The notes under the pieces: generated by a model
What the model was told of the DNA's origin: nothing
What the model saw: the letters and a program-made list of their open reading frames with translations, nothing else
The model's database searches: none
Translations under genes and position numbers: made by a program
Assembly: GCF_001051235.1 (NCBI RefSeq)
Contig: NZ_CBTJ020000037.1
Location: 41,114-105,113, forward strand
Direction: 5' to 3'
Length of the DNA: 64,000 bases
From: Candidatus Competibacter denitrificans Run_A_D11
GTDB lineage: Bacteria; Pseudomonadota; Gammaproteobacteria; Competibacterales; Competibacteraceae
Part shown: positions 27,938 to 36,884 of the stretch, one piece after another
Position numbering within the stretch: the stretch's first letter is position 1
Layout: each line of letters opens with the position of its first letter

Positions 27938-29101
27938 ATGCCGTCCACTTTCCCCCCCGATTCGGTCGGGCTAGTCAGCCCCCAAGTCGCGCATTTCGCA
28001 GAACCGCTGGCTCTGGACTGTGGCCGGTCATTGGCTGACTACCAGTTGGTCTATGAAACGTATGGCACCCTCAATAGCGCTAGCAGCAACGCCGTGTTGA
28101 TCTGCCATGCACTCTCCGGCGACCACCATGTGGCGGGCTATTATCAGGAATCCGGCTCGGACAAGCCAGGGTGGTGGGATAACTGCATTGGTCCCGGCAA
28201 ACCCCTCGACACCCGTCATTTCTTTGTCGTTTGCTGTAATAATCTGGGCGGTTGTAAAGGCTCCACTGGACCGACCTCTATCAATCCCGATACCCGCAAA
28301 CCCTATGGACCGGATTTTCCTATCGTTACCGTCAAGGACTGGGTACATAGTCAAGCCCGGCTCGCCGACCGACTCGGCATCCGGCAATGGGCGGCGGTCA
28401 TCGGTGGCAGCCTCGGCGGTATGCAGGCCATGCAGTGGGCTATCACCTTCCCGGAGCGGCTGCGCCACGCCCTGGTGATCGCCGCCGCACCCCGGCTGTC
28501 AGCGCAAAACATCGCGTTCAACGAAGTGGCCCGCCAAGCGATTCTGACCGATCCTGATTTTCATCATGGCCATTACTATGAATTTGGCGTCGTCCCCCGC
28601 CGAGGGCTGATGATCGCCCGGATGCTTGGCCATATCACCTATCTGTCCGATGAAGGAATGCGCACCAAGTTCGGCCGTGAAATGCGTGAAGGTACGCCCA
28701 ACTTCCATTTCAATTTCGACAGTGAGTTTCAGGTGGAAAGCTATTTACGCCACCAGGGACGCGCCTTCGTTGACCGGTTCGACGCCAACACCTATTTACT
28801 CATCACCAAGACACTCGACTATTTCGACCCGGCGGCGGATTTTGCCGAGGATTTATCCGCCGCGTTTGCCCAGACACAGGCCCGCTTTTTAGTCGTCTCC
28901 TTCACCACCGATTGGCGGTTTGCGCCGGCGCGGTCGCGCGAAATCGTCCGTGCATTGGTACGGGCGGGACGTGAGACAAGTTATGCTGAAGTCCCCTCGG
29001 AACACGGTCACGACACGTTTCTGATGCCGATTCCGCTTTATCATGACATCTTGCGTGGCTATCTCGCGCGGATCGCCCAGGAGACCGGCGATGCGGCCTG
29101 A
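27938..29101 (+). CDS. metX: Homoserine O-acyltransferase MetX
   Basis: A 387-residue alpha/beta-hydrolase that acylates homoserine in methionine synthesis. The nucleophile Ser is in GGSLGGMQ, the oxyanion region in [13 protein letters not shown], and the Asp/His partners near TDWRFAPA and SEHGHDTF. MetX-fold enzymes may use acetyl- or succinyl-CoA; the sequence by eye does not settle which. ATG 27938 follows AGGAG by five bases; ATG 27935 and an upstream ATG at 27854 are less well placed. It overlaps metW by 11 bases, the usual metXW pair. Confidence 0.94.
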   Translation: MPSTFPPDSVGLVSPQVAHFAEPLALDCGRSLADYQLVYETYGTLNSASSNAVLICHALSGDHHVAGYYQESGSDKPGWWDNCIGPGKPLDTRHFFVVCCNNLGGCKGSTGPTSINPDTRKPYGPDFPIVTVKDWVHSQARLADRLGIRQWAAVIGGSLGGMQAMQWAITFPERLRHALVIAAAPRLSAQNIAFNEVARQAILTDPDFHHGHYYEFGVVPRRGLMIARMLGHITYLSDEGMRTKFGREMREGTPNFHFNFDSEFQVESYLRHQGRAFVDRFDANTYLLITKTLDYFDPAADFAEDLSAAFAQTQARFLVVSFTTDWRFAPARSREIVRALVRAGRETSYAEVPSEHGHDTFLMPIPLYHDILRGYLARIAQETGDAA

Positions 29102-29684
29102 ACTTGAGATCATCAGCGCTTGGATCGCACCCAACACGCGGGTGCTTGATCTTGGCTGTGGCGACGGCGCGCTGCTGGCCTATCTCAGCGCACATCGACA
29201 CGTCAGCGGTTATGGCCTGGAGATCGATACCGGCAACCTGCTTGCCTGTATCCGGGCCGGGGTCAACGTCATCCATGCGGATTTGGAAGCGGGCTTGGCG
29301 GATTTCGGTGACGGTAGCTTCGATTACGTGATCATGACCCAGACCTTGCAGGCGGTGCGACACACAGAAGCGCTGCTTGACGAAATGCTTCGGGTAGGGC
29401 GGCAAGGCATCGTGACCTTTCCGAGCTTCGGTTTCTGGCGCTACCGCTTACAAATCGCCGCCCAGGGTTTGATGCCGGTCGGCAAAACCCTGCCCTACCA
29501 ATGGTACGATACCCCTAACGTCCACCTATTCACGATCCGCGATTTCGAGCACCTCTGTCAGCGCAAGCGGATTGCTATTTTGCAGCGTACCGTGTTGGAT
29601 CACGCGCATCGCATTCGCCGCGGCCCGCAGCTCTGGCCAAACCTGTTGGGTGAAATCGCCTTGTACCGGCTGGGGCGAACCTAG
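29091..29684 (+). CDS. metW: MetW methionine biosynthesis protein
   Basis: A 197-residue class I methyltransferase-fold protein with the SAM motif [15 protein letters not shown] and the MetW-specific [16 protein letters not shown] and [19 protein letters not shown] blocks. MetW partners MetX in homoserine acylation. The ATG at 29091 has GGAGA six bases upstream and lies inside the metX 3' end, giving coupled translation. It is the last gene of the yggS-metW run; the next operon (gspG) starts 53 bases downstream. Confidence 0.95.
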   Translation: MRPELEIISAWIAPNTRVLDLGCGDGALLAYLSAHRHVSGYGLEIDTGNLLACIRAGVNVIHADLEAGLADFGDGSFDYVIMTQTLQAVRHTEALLDEMLRVGRQGIVTFPSFGFWRYRLQIAAQGLMPVGKTLPYQWYDTPNVHLFTIRDFEHLCQRKRIAILQRTVLDHAHRIRRGPQLWPNLLGEIALYRLGRT

Positions 29685-29737
29685 CTGCTGTCCGTGCTTC
29701 GCCCGGCCTCTCTTCACTGGATTTTTGGAGAATTCTT

Positions 29738-30208
29738 GTGATACTTGCCAGCTTGCCCACTAGCCGTAGTGCGCGGTGGAATGATCGGATCATTCGCCAA
29801 TGCGGTTTTACCCTGATCGAAGTGATGGTCGTGGTCGTGATTCTCAGCATCTTGGCCGCTGTGGTGGTGCCGCGAATCATGGATAATCCTGACAAAGCAC
29901 GGGCCGTCAAGGCCAAGCAAGACATCCGAGTGTTGAAAAATCAGCTTGATTTGTACCGTTTGCACAACTTTCGCTATCCCACCACCGAACAAGGACTGGA
30001 AGCCCTCGTCCATAAACCGGCCGATGCCACCCGTTGGCAAGAAGGCGGCTATCTGGATAAGCTCCCCAAAGATCCTTGGGGAAAACCTTATCAATACCTG
30101 AGTCCCGGTCAGCACGGCGAGATCGACATCTATTCATTAGGCGCCGACGGCCAGCCGGGCGGCGACGGTGCCGATGCTGACCTCGGTAACTGGAACCTGG
30201 ACGACTAG
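29738..30208 (+). CDS. gspG: GspG, major pseudopilin of type II secretion
   Basis: A 156-residue prepilin with a 22-residue leader cleaved before Phe in QCG-FTLIEVMVVVVI, with Glu at +5. The mature part has the GspG calcium-binding C-terminus (TEQGLEALV, DPWGKPYQY, SLGADGQPGGDGADADLGNW). It forms the pseudopilus shaft in the periplasm. GTG 29738 has GGAG eight bases upstream. It opens the operon gspGHIJKLMN; gspC, D, E and F are not adjacent, so they must be elsewhere. Confidence 0.96.
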   Translation: MILASLPTSRSARWNDRIIRQCGFTLIEVMVVVVILSILAAVVVPRIMDNPDKARAVKAKQDIRVLKNQLDLYRLHNFRYPTTEQGLEALVHKPADATRWQEGGYLDKLPKDPWGKPYQYLSPGQHGEIDIYSLGADGQPGGDGADADLGNWNLDD

Positions 30209-30229
30209 GCTAGGCGCCTAAGCACGACG

Positions 30230-30742
30230 ATGACTGCACCGGCGCATGGCTTCACCCTGCTGGAGGTCATGGTCGTCCTGGTACTGATTGGCATCATTAC
30301 CGGCTTTGCCCTGCTTTCCGCCGGTCGTGGGCCGCAGGATCGCTTGGCTGAGGAAGCTCAACGACTGGCGGCGCTGGTGCAATTGCAGCAGCAGGAAGCC
30401 ATCTTGGCCAGTGAGCTGCGCGGTATCCGGTTCTCACGAACCGGCTATGCGCTGTTACGTCGTGACGCAAAAAATAATTGGCAAGCGCCCACCGCTGCCG
30501 ATAGCCTGATCCAGCATCAGCTTCCCGATGATATGGCGTTGGGGCTGTGGGTCGAAGGCCAACCGATTGCCCTGAAAAACCCCTCCAAGTGGCCGCAAGT
30601 CGTGCTATTGGCCAGCGGCGAGGCGACTGAGTTCGTCGCAGTCTTCGGTCTAGCCGACGAACCACCAGGCTCAACGGCGCCGCGCTATCGCGTGGCGGCG
30701 GATGCGATGGGTCGGCTGACCGTCGGCGCGGTGAAGCCATGA
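30230..30742 (+). CDS. gspH: GspH, minor pseudopilin
   Basis: A 170-residue pseudopilin with a very short leader (MTAPAHG) and a GFTLLEVMVVLVLIGII N-terminal helix. The globular part is variable, as usual in GspH, and ends with a strand (RYRVAADAMGRLTVG) seen in this family. It starts 21 bases after gspG and overlaps gspI by four (ATGA). It is part of the pseudopilus tip region. Confidence 0.9.
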   Translation: MTAPAHGFTLLEVMVVLVLIGIITGFALLSAGRGPQDRLAEEAQRLAALVQLQQQEAILASELRGIRFSRTGYALLRRDAKNNWQAPTAADSLIQHQLPDDMALGLWVEGQPIALKNPSKWPQVVLLASGEATEFVAVFGLADEPPGSTAPRYRVAADAMGRLTVGAVKP

Positions 30743-31212
30743 GTAAAAGACCGGCCGGCTTCACCCTGCTCGAAGTGATGGTGGCATTGGCGGTATTGGC
30801 TATCGCCATGGGTGCAATCATCGGCATTGCCACCCAAAGCGTTAATACCATCGGTCAACTGCGTGACCAAACCTTCGCTGGCTGGGTTGCTTTGAATAAG
30901 ATCAACGAGCTGGTGCTCGCCGCTGCCCCCTGGCCTGATGAAGGTAGTCGTCAGGGTAGCGTCGAACTGGCCAATCGCACCTGGCGCTGGGAAGCAAGCT
31001 TTCAAAAAACCGACGACCCTGATCTCAGGCGTCTGGATTTGACCATTCGCCAGCGCGATGCCAATGGACCTGTTCTCACCACGCTGGTCGCCTTCAAAAG
31101 CCGCCCGCCCGCCGACGAGCCTGATGCGAGCAATCCGGCTGAACAAACACCATCGGAGCAGGAAGCAGCCCCGCAAGATTCATCGCCCAAACCCTCATCG
31201 AGCGCCCAATGA
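30739..31212 (+). CDS. gspI: GspI, minor pseudopilin with acidic/Pro-rich tail
   Basis: A 157-residue pseudopilin with leader MSKRPAG and the helix FTLLEVMVALAVLAIAMGAII. The conserved GspI block WVALNKINELVLAA and the NRTWRWEASFQKTDDPDLRRLDLTI segment follow. The last 35 residues (about 123-157) are a disordered Pro/Glu/Ser/Ala-rich tail absent from typical GspI proteins of about 120-130 residues. Starts and stops overlap both neighbours (ATGA), which supports coordinated synthesis of the tip complex GspH/I/J/K. Confidence 0.92.
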   Translation: MSKRPAGFTLLEVMVALAVLAIAMGAIIGIATQSVNTIGQLRDQTFAGWVALNKINELVLAAAPWPDEGSRQGSVELANRTWRWEASFQKTDDPDLRRLDLTIRQRDANGPVLTTLVAFKSRPPADEPDASNPAEQTPSEQEAAPQDSSPKPSSSAQ

Positions 31213-31823
31213 GAGCCGCTGGGCGTGGCTTTACCTTGCTGGAGCTGATGGTTGCCTTAGCGGTCTTCTCGATCATGGCCACTGCTGCCTATAGTGGTTT
31301 GCGCAACGTGCTGTTCACTCGCGCCGCCGTGGAGGCACAAAGTCAGCGACTGGCGGCGGTTCAACTGGCCGTTTTCCGAATCGAGCAGGATATCGGGCAA
31401 GCGGTACGGCGTGGTATCCGTGACGAGTATGGCGAGACCCAGGCGGCGATGATCGGCGGTGAATTGACCAACGACCGCCTCATTTTGACCCGTGCCGGCT
31501 GGGACAACCCCCTGGGACAGCCGCGCGCCGATCTGCAACGGGTTGCCTATCGGTTGCGGGAAGGGCGGCTATGGCGGTTACATTGGGATGTACTGGACCG
31601 AGGCGGCGCATTAGAACCACGGGAAACCCTGCTGTTGGAAAAGGTACGTGCCTTCCGAACCCGTTTTCTGGAGGGTGATGAGTGGCGCAACGAATGGCCG
31701 CCGACGCCCACTGACGACGCTGACAGAAAGAAAAAACTCGATGTATTGCCCCGTGCGGTGGAAATCAGCCTGACCTTGGAGGATTGGGGTGAAATTACCC
31801 GGTTGTTACTGGTACCTGGTTAA
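31209..31823 (+). CDS. gspJ: GspJ, minor pseudopilin
   Basis: A 204-residue pseudopilin with leader MRAAGRG and helix FTLLELMVALAVFSIMATAAYSGL. The conserved FRIEQDIGQAVRRGIRDEYG and RVAYRLREGRLWRLHWDVLDR blocks identify GspJ. It overlaps gspI at its start (ATGA), and gspK begins 35 bases before its end in another frame. Confidence 0.94.
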   Translation: MRAAGRGFTLLELMVALAVFSIMATAAYSGLRNVLFTRAAVEAQSQRLAAVQLAVFRIEQDIGQAVRRGIRDEYGETQAAMIGGELTNDRLILTRAGWDNPLGQPRADLQRVAYRLREGRLWRLHWDVLDRGGALEPRETLLLEKVRAFRTRFLEGDEWRNEWPPTPTDDADRKKKLDVLPRAVEISLTLEDWGEITRLLLVPG

Positions 31824-32982
31824 CGACACCCCGTGCTTTCGAAGCCCAAGCCGTTATTTTCCCAACACGGGTGCGGCGCAAGCCGGTGTCGCCTTGATTA
31901 CGGTGCTACTGATCGTTTTTCTGGCCAGCGTCGCTGCCACCAGTTTGGCCGCCTTACAGCAAATCGCGATTCGCCGTAGCACGGTGCTTCAGCATCAGCA
32001 GCAGGCACGGCTGTACACGCTAGGCGCCGAAGAGTGGGCGATACTCGCGCTGGCACACGACCGTAAAAAAAATGAAACCGATCATCTCGGTGAGGCGTGG
32101 GCGCACCCACCGGCCGCCTTGCCGCTTAAGGAAGGCGCGTTGTCGATCCAGATGCGCGATCTGCAAGGCTGCTTCAATCTCAACAATTTATGGAAGCCAG
32201 CAACCAGTCCAGGGGCCGCAGCCAACCCCGGTACTGCGGCTCAGACCGGTGCGCTGCAAAAGAACGAAAAGCAGCCGGTAAAAGCAACCCAAGCTGGAGA
32301 GGTTGCTGGACAAGCTGGCCAACAATCCTCGTCTGATAACGCGGAGAATACCGCCGACAGCGCTGATTCGGAGGCAACCCAATCTGGGAAAGGGGAGTTG
32401 AACGAGGCCCAGTTTCAAGTCTTGCAACGCCTGTTAGTCAGCCTCGAACTCAAGCCGGAGTTGGCACAGGCGATAGTCGATTGGATTGATCCTGATCAAG
32501 ACCCCCTCTTTCCAGAGGGGGCTGAGGATAGCGATTACAATGTGCGCACCCCACCCTATCTGGCCGCCAACCGCCCGTTGCAAAGCGTCGGGGAACTGCG
32601 CTTGCTGAAGGGTATGGAGCAGGAGGCTTACGATAAGCTCAGTTCGTTGGTTTGCGTCCTGCCCCCTAACACACCGCTCAATGTGAATACGGCTCCGGCA
32701 GCCGTGCTGGCGGCCCTGGCCGAGGAAAAAGATATTAAGGAAATCGAACGCCTGCTCGAAAATCCGCCCGATGAAGGCTACAAAAACGTCGATGATTTTC
32801 TCAACGCGGCAAAACTGACCGTCGATGCCACGATCAAAGCGCAACTTGGCGTAGCCAGCCGGTATTTTGGCCTGCGGGTCGAAGCGCGTGTGGGCGATGG
32901 GCGCGCGATGTTATACAGTATCTTGCAGCGCGACACGAAGCGCGTCCGTGTGCTGCGGCGCAGCTTCGGCAACCAGGACTAA
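31789..32982 (+). CDS. gspK: GspK, minor pseudopilin (tip) with a low-complexity insert
   Basis: A 397-residue large pseudopilin that caps the pseudopilus. It has a long leader of about 33 residues before GVALITVLLIVFLASVAATSL; unlike the other pseudopilins it lacks Glu+5, as is normal for GspK. The QGCFNLNNL motif and the SAM-like C-terminal segment (LNVNTAPAAVLAAL) are present. Residues about 140-205 are an inserted Ala/Gln/Ser/Thr-rich stretch not usual for GspK. The GTG at 31789 has GGAGG about nine bases upstream and lies within gspJ. Confidence 0.93.
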   Translation: MKLPGCYWYLVNDTPCFRSPSRYFPNTGAAQAGVALITVLLIVFLASVAATSLAALQQIAIRRSTVLQHQQQARLYTLGAEEWAILALAHDRKKNETDHLGEAWAHPPAALPLKEGALSIQMRDLQGCFNLNNLWKPATSPGAAANPGTAAQTGALQKNEKQPVKATQAGEVAGQAGQQSSSDNAENTADSADSEATQSGKGELNEAQFQVLQRLLVSLELKPELAQAIVDWIDPDQDPLFPEGAEDSDYNVRTPPYLAANRPLQSVGELRLLKGMEQEAYDKLSSLVCVLPPNTPLNVNTAPAAVLAALAEEKDIKEIERLLENPPDEGYKNVDDFLNAAKLTVDATIKAQLGVASRYFGLRVEARVGDGRAMLYSILQRDTKRVRVLRRSFGNQD

Positions 32983-32988
32983 ACTACC

Positions 32989-34188
32989 GTGCCCGCCCGA
33001 CCCGTTTTTTTTCGAATGCTTTCCTCCGATCAAGCGGAGTGGCTACACCCTGATGGCCGTGTGCAACATGGCCCGTTGGCCGCATTAGCGGACCAAGCGA
33101 CCGGTGCCCGACCCCTCATGATCGTACCGGGCGAAGCGGTGATCCTGCACCCGCTCATCGCTCCCAGTCGCAAACGATCCACATGGGCACGGGCTGTTCC
33201 TTACGCACTGGAAGATCAGTTGGCGGAAGATATCGATGCCTTACATTTCGTGCTGGGCAGCGCTCTGGATGAGGGCCGCTTGCCGGTGGCGGTCATCGGT
33301 CACGACACCTTGCGCGACTGGTTGCAAACCTGCGAGCAAAACGGGTTGACGCCGGCTGCCGCTATTCCAGAGCCGCTGCTGTTACCTTGGCGGGATGGCT
33401 TCTGGAGCGTGCTGCTGGAGCCTGGGCGGGCCGTCGTGCGCACTGGGCGCTGGCAAGGTTTCGCAACCGAACGGGAAACCTTGGCGTTGTGGCTGACCGA
33501 AGCCTTGACTGAAGCCGGCGAAACTAAACCACAGGGGCTACGCATCTGGGGTGAAGCGATCCCCGAATGGGCCAATACCCCTTTCGCTGAACTGGAAAAC
33601 CAGGTCGAATCCGGTTTGGTTGAACCATTGCCGCTGTATGCCGCGACCTATCAACCCGGCACTAGCCTGAATCTTCTGCAAGGTCGATACAGCCGTCAGG
33701 CGTCCTGGGGGCGCTGGCTGCGGCCCTGGCGGGCAACAGCCGCACTGGCGGGTGCTCTGTTACTCCTACAAGGCGGCGTATCCATCTACCAGTATTGGCG
33801 GTTACAGCAGGAAATGGTTTGGCTGAGCAGTACGATGGAACGTCTTTATAAAGAAGCCGTGCCGGGTGCGACCCGCATCGTCAATCCCAAAGCACAATTA
33901 GAGGCACGCCTGCGTGAATTGCGTCCTACCAACGCTGCTGGCAGTACGTTCTTCGATCTGTTGCAACGCGGTGGCCAACCGCTCGGCGGTTTCCCGGATA
34001 TCTCCCTGCGAGGCTTAAACTATCGTGATGGCCAGCTTGATTTATCCCTGCAAGGGGGCGCTCCAGCCGCGCTGGATCAGCTTCGGCAACAATTCAACCA
34101 GCAGCCTGGCTTGCAAGTGGAGATGCGTACCACGCAGCGGGAAGGCCAGGCGGAAAGCAAAGTCACTTTGAAGAAATCGGCGCCATGA
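32989..34188 (+). CDS. gspL: GspL, inner-membrane platform protein
   Basis: A 399-residue bitopic protein. The cytoplasmic actin-like domain that docks the GspE ATPase occupies about 1-240 (RSTWARAVPYALEDQLAEDIDALHF is the GspL signature). One membrane helix follows at about 245-265 (ATAALAGALLLLQGGVSIY), then a periplasmic ferredoxin-like domain. GTG start at 32989, six bases after gspK; overlaps gspM by four bases. Confidence 0.92.
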   Translation: MPARPVFFRMLSSDQAEWLHPDGRVQHGPLAALADQATGARPLMIVPGEAVILHPLIAPSRKRSTWARAVPYALEDQLAEDIDALHFVLGSALDEGRLPVAVIGHDTLRDWLQTCEQNGLTPAAAIPEPLLLPWRDGFWSVLLEPGRAVVRTGRWQGFATERETLALWLTEALTEAGETKPQGLRIWGEAIPEWANTPFAELENQVESGLVEPLPLYAATYQPGTSLNLLQGRYSRQASWGRWLRPWRATAALAGALLLLQGGVSIYQYWRLQQEMVWLSSTMERLYKEAVPGATRIVNPKAQLEARLRELRPTNAAGSTFFDLLQRGGQPLGGFPDISLRGLNYRDGQLDLSLQGGAPAALDQLRQQFNQQPGLQVEMRTTQREGQAESKVTLKKSAP

Positions 34189-34670
34189 ACACCTGGTGGG
34201 CAACTCTCAGTACCCGCGAACGGGGTATTATTCTGGCCGGCACGGGGCTGGTGCTCGTGTTCTTGTTGTATGTTTTCGGCTGGCAACCATTTCAGACCCG
34301 TCATCACCGGCTTCAGCAAACCGTCGTCGAGCGGCGCGCGGAGCTAGCTTGGATGCAGCAAGCGGCCCAGGACGTCAAAGCTCTCAACCGGACTGCTGCT
34401 GCCGGGTCTTCTCCCGATGAACGCTCGCTGTTAACTGTGGTCGATCAAACTGCACGCACGGCCGGGATGGGCGCCGCATTAAAACGGATCGCGCCCCAAG
34501 GCGATGACAAACTGAGCGCTCAATTAGATTCTGTTGAATTTGACCGGCTCTTACCCTGGCTAAATATTTTGGAAGAACAGCACCGCATCGTGCTCATTAG
34601 CCTCACTGTGGACCGTACCGATACGCCGGGTTTGGTTAATGCCCGCATCGTTCTAGGGCACCAACCATGA
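34185..34670 (+). CDS. gspM: GspM, inner-membrane platform protein
   Basis: A 161-residue bitopic protein with the typical short N-terminus (WWATLSTRERGIILAG), a membrane helix at about 17-37 (ILAGTGLVLVFLLYVFGW) and a small periplasmic domain. GspM pairs with GspL. Coupled to both neighbours by ATGA overlaps. Confidence 0.9.
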   Translation: MNTWWATLSTRERGIILAGTGLVLVFLLYVFGWQPFQTRHHRLQQTVVERRAELAWMQQAAQDVKALNRTAAAGSSPDERSLLTVVDQTARTAGMGAALKRIAPQGDDKLSAQLDSVEFDRLLPWLNILEEQHRIVLISLTVDRTDTPGLVNARIVLGHQP

Positions 34671-35428
34671 AAGCGCTATGGGGTTACAGCGCGCTGGGAA
34701 TAGTAGCGTTTCTGGTGTTTCTCCTGCTGCTGGCTCCCGCTACCCTAGTCGCTGATCAGATCGGTAGCCGCCTGGTTGGATTCACCGTGCGTGGGGTAGA
34801 AGGCAGGGCCATCGCTGGCGCTTTATCGAGCGTCCGCTGGCGAGATCTCAGCATCGACCGGCTCACTTGGCGCTGGCGGCCCCGCGCCCTGTTGGAAGGA
34901 CGGCTAGGTATTAACCTCCAAACCGAGGACCCTGAAATCAAACTCGCCGGCAATGCCGCCCTCGGCTTAAACCGGCAAATCACCCTGGGCGATCTGACCG
35001 GTCGCCTGCCATTAAATCGTGTCAGCAATCTGGCTGCGGTAGGGAGTCTGCCACTGGAAGGCATGGTTGTGCTTGATCTGCGCAATCTTGCCCTTGATGC
35101 GACTGGCCGGCCCACTGCGGCACAAGGCACAATCCGTCTGCTAAATTTGCGGGTCAACCTCGGCCAACCGTTGCCGCTGGGCGATTATGAGTTACGCCTG
35201 GATTCGGCTGGATCAGAGGGAATGCAAGGTAAAATCAAGGACATCAATGCTCCCCTCGTTCTGGAGGGTACGCTGAGCTTGCAACCCGACGGACGCTACC
35301 GATTCACCGGTCAAGCAATGGTCCGCGACCCCAATAACCAGGTACTGCGCCAAGCAATGAGCCTATTAGGACCACCGGGCGCCGATGGGCGCTGGCCTTT
35401 GAATTTTTCAGGCGCTTTGCCGCTATAG
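34667..35428 (+). CDS. gspN: GspN, type II secretion protein N
   Basis: A 253-residue protein with one N-terminal membrane helix (about 8-28) and a periplasmic beta-rich domain. The blocks GRAIAGALSSVRWRDLSIDRLTWRWRP and DLRNLALDATGRPTAAQGTI are GspN-like. It ends the operon. GspN is absent from some type II systems; its role in assembly is not settled. A complex hairpin region follows the stop. Confidence 0.88.
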   Translation: MKALWGYSALGIVAFLVFLLLLAPATLVADQIGSRLVGFTVRGVEGRAIAGALSSVRWRDLSIDRLTWRWRPRALLEGRLGINLQTEDPEIKLAGNAALGLNRQITLGDLTGRLPLNRVSNLAAVGSLPLEGMVVLDLRNLALDATGRPTAAQGTIRLLNLRVNLGQPLPLGDYELRLDSAGSEGMQGKIKDINAPLVLEGTLSLQPDGRYRFTGQAMVRDPNNQVLRQAMSLLGPPGADGRWPLNFSGALPL

Positions 35429-35450
35429 GTTGGAATTTATCTGGTGATTA

Positions 35451-35499
35451 AAAATGCGTTCCGGTAAGCCGGCCCCGATGGAACCCGGTCCGGCATTTT
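35451..35499 (+). terminator. Possible structured terminator of the gsp operon
   Basis: AAAATGC at 35451-35457 can pair with GCATTTT at 35493-35499, with GTTCC/GGAAC and a GC-rich inner hairpin between. The terminal T-stretch makes it a plausible intrinsic terminator, but the stem is interrupted. The remaining sequence up to 35589 shows no gene. Confidence 0.4.
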
Positions 35500-35589
35500 A
35501 GGTTATTTTCAAATAGTTAATTATCATATAAGCTGCCACCCTTTGCGATCCAGACCGATCCCGACGCAACTACCAGGGAGTAACTGTCG

Positions 35590-36825
35590 ATGCCACCCAA
35601 AACGCGCGGATTTCTGACCTTTTTGGTAACGCTACTGCTGGTAGCCTGCGCTGGGCAACCGACTCCGCCACCGACCAATTTCACGTCCAGCACCTACTCC
35701 GACGCGGCGTTTCCGGCACTTCCAGAACTCCAGGCACAGGTCGGGTTTTGGCGCAAAGTCTACGCGAGCTGGGGACGAAGCCAGGTCGCCTTACACGATG
35801 ACCGCTATCTGGATATCGTCTATGGGGTACTCACCTTGCCCGGTTCCATCGACGAGAGTCAAACCGCTGAGCACAAAGAGTTCGTCAAGGGACATCTGGA
35901 GACTTTGAAAGAGCTTTTGCGCCAGGTCGAGTATAAAACCGCTGCCAATAGTCCTCTGACGACTGCCGAACAGGCGTTGGCTGATCGCATTAAAGCCAGC
36001 AGCGGCGGTCCTCGTGCTTTGATGGGTGCCAGCGAGCGGCTTCGCAGCCAGCGGGGAACCCGCGAACGCTTTAAGCGCGGCCTGGAAATGAGTGGCCGTT
36101 ACGATGCGGCTTTTCGCCGGACATTTCGGGAAGCCGGTCTGCCGGAGGATCTCGCCTATTTGCCCCATGTTGAGTCATCCTTCCAAAACCACGCGGCCTC
36201 AGCAGCGGGTGCTGTGGGCATGTGGCAGTTTATGCCGGGTACAGCTCGGCACTTCGGGATGCTCAACGCGGCCATCGACGAACGGCGTGACCCAGTCGCC
36301 TCGGCTCAGGGAGCCGCCCGTTATCTGCGTAACGCACATGACCGACTGCAAAGCTGGCCTATGGCGCTCACATCCTACAACCATGGTGTCGGTGGGATGC
36401 AGCAAGCACGCGCAGCCTTCGGTAATAATTTTGCTGCTATCGTGCAAAATTACTCGGGTTCAGGCTTCGGTTTTGCCTCACGTAACTTTTATGCGGAATT
36501 CCTGGCCGCCCGCGACATCGCTAAGAATCCCCAGCGCTTTTTTCCAGAAGGCGTCAATTACGAACCGCCTTTGAACCTGGATCGAGTACGGCTTCGGCAA
36601 ACGGCTTCAGCCACCACCGTCGCCAGTTACTATGAGGTGAATCTTTGGGAGCTTAATAGCCTCAATAAGGCATGGAATAGTGCCGCTCAATCAGGCCGGC
36701 TGCCTCTGCCCGCCGGTACGTTGATATGGCTACCCGCCGGCACCATCACGCGACTTGCGCAACGCGGCGACACTGATCGGGCAGTCGCTTTAGCCGATAC
36801 GGTCACTACCGCCAAGCTACGCTGA
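35590..36825 (+). CDS. mltD: MltD-type membrane-bound lytic murein transglycosylase
   Basis: A 411-residue lipoprotein with a lipobox LVAC at Cys20, so it should be anchored in the outer membrane. The SLT catalytic domain spans about 180-310: catalytic Glu195 in HVESSF, then AAGAVGMWQFMPGTARHFG and the SYNHGVGGM motif. One LysM-like peptidoglycan-binding segment lies near 340-395 (TVASYYEVNLWELNSLN), fewer than in E. coli MltD. Residues 30-160 are an unrecognised helical part. It is monocistronic and is followed by a strong shared terminator with fimV. It may open the wall for secretion or pilus complexes, an inference. Confidence 0.87.
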   Translation: MPPKTRGFLTFLVTLLLVACAGQPTPPPTNFTSSTYSDAAFPALPELQAQVGFWRKVYASWGRSQVALHDDRYLDIVYGVLTLPGSIDESQTAEHKEFVKGHLETLKELLRQVEYKTAANSPLTTAEQALADRIKASSGGPRALMGASERLRSQRGTRERFKRGLEMSGRYDAAFRRTFREAGLPEDLAYLPHVESSFQNHAASAAGAVGMWQFMPGTARHFGMLNAAIDERRDPVASAQGAARYLRNAHDRLQSWPMALTSYNHGVGGMQQARAAFGNNFAAIVQNYSGSGFGFASRNFYAEFLAARDIAKNPQRFFPEGVNYEPPLNLDRVRLRQTASATTVASYYEVNLWELNSLNKAWNSAAQSGRLPLPAGTLIWLPAGTITRLAQRGDTDRAVALADTVTTAKLR

Positions 36826-36844
36826 AGACATCTCCCAACAGACG

Positions 36845-36875
36845 AAAAACCCCTCCACTCAGGGAGGGGTTTTTT
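36845..36875. terminator. Bidirectional intrinsic terminator between mltD and fimV
   Basis: AAAAACCCCTCC (36845-36856) pairs perfectly with GGAGGGGTTTTT (36863-36874) around a six-base loop, with A and T runs at both sides. It can stop transcription from both converging genes. Confidence 0.93.
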
Positions 36876-36884
36876 ATAGAACGC

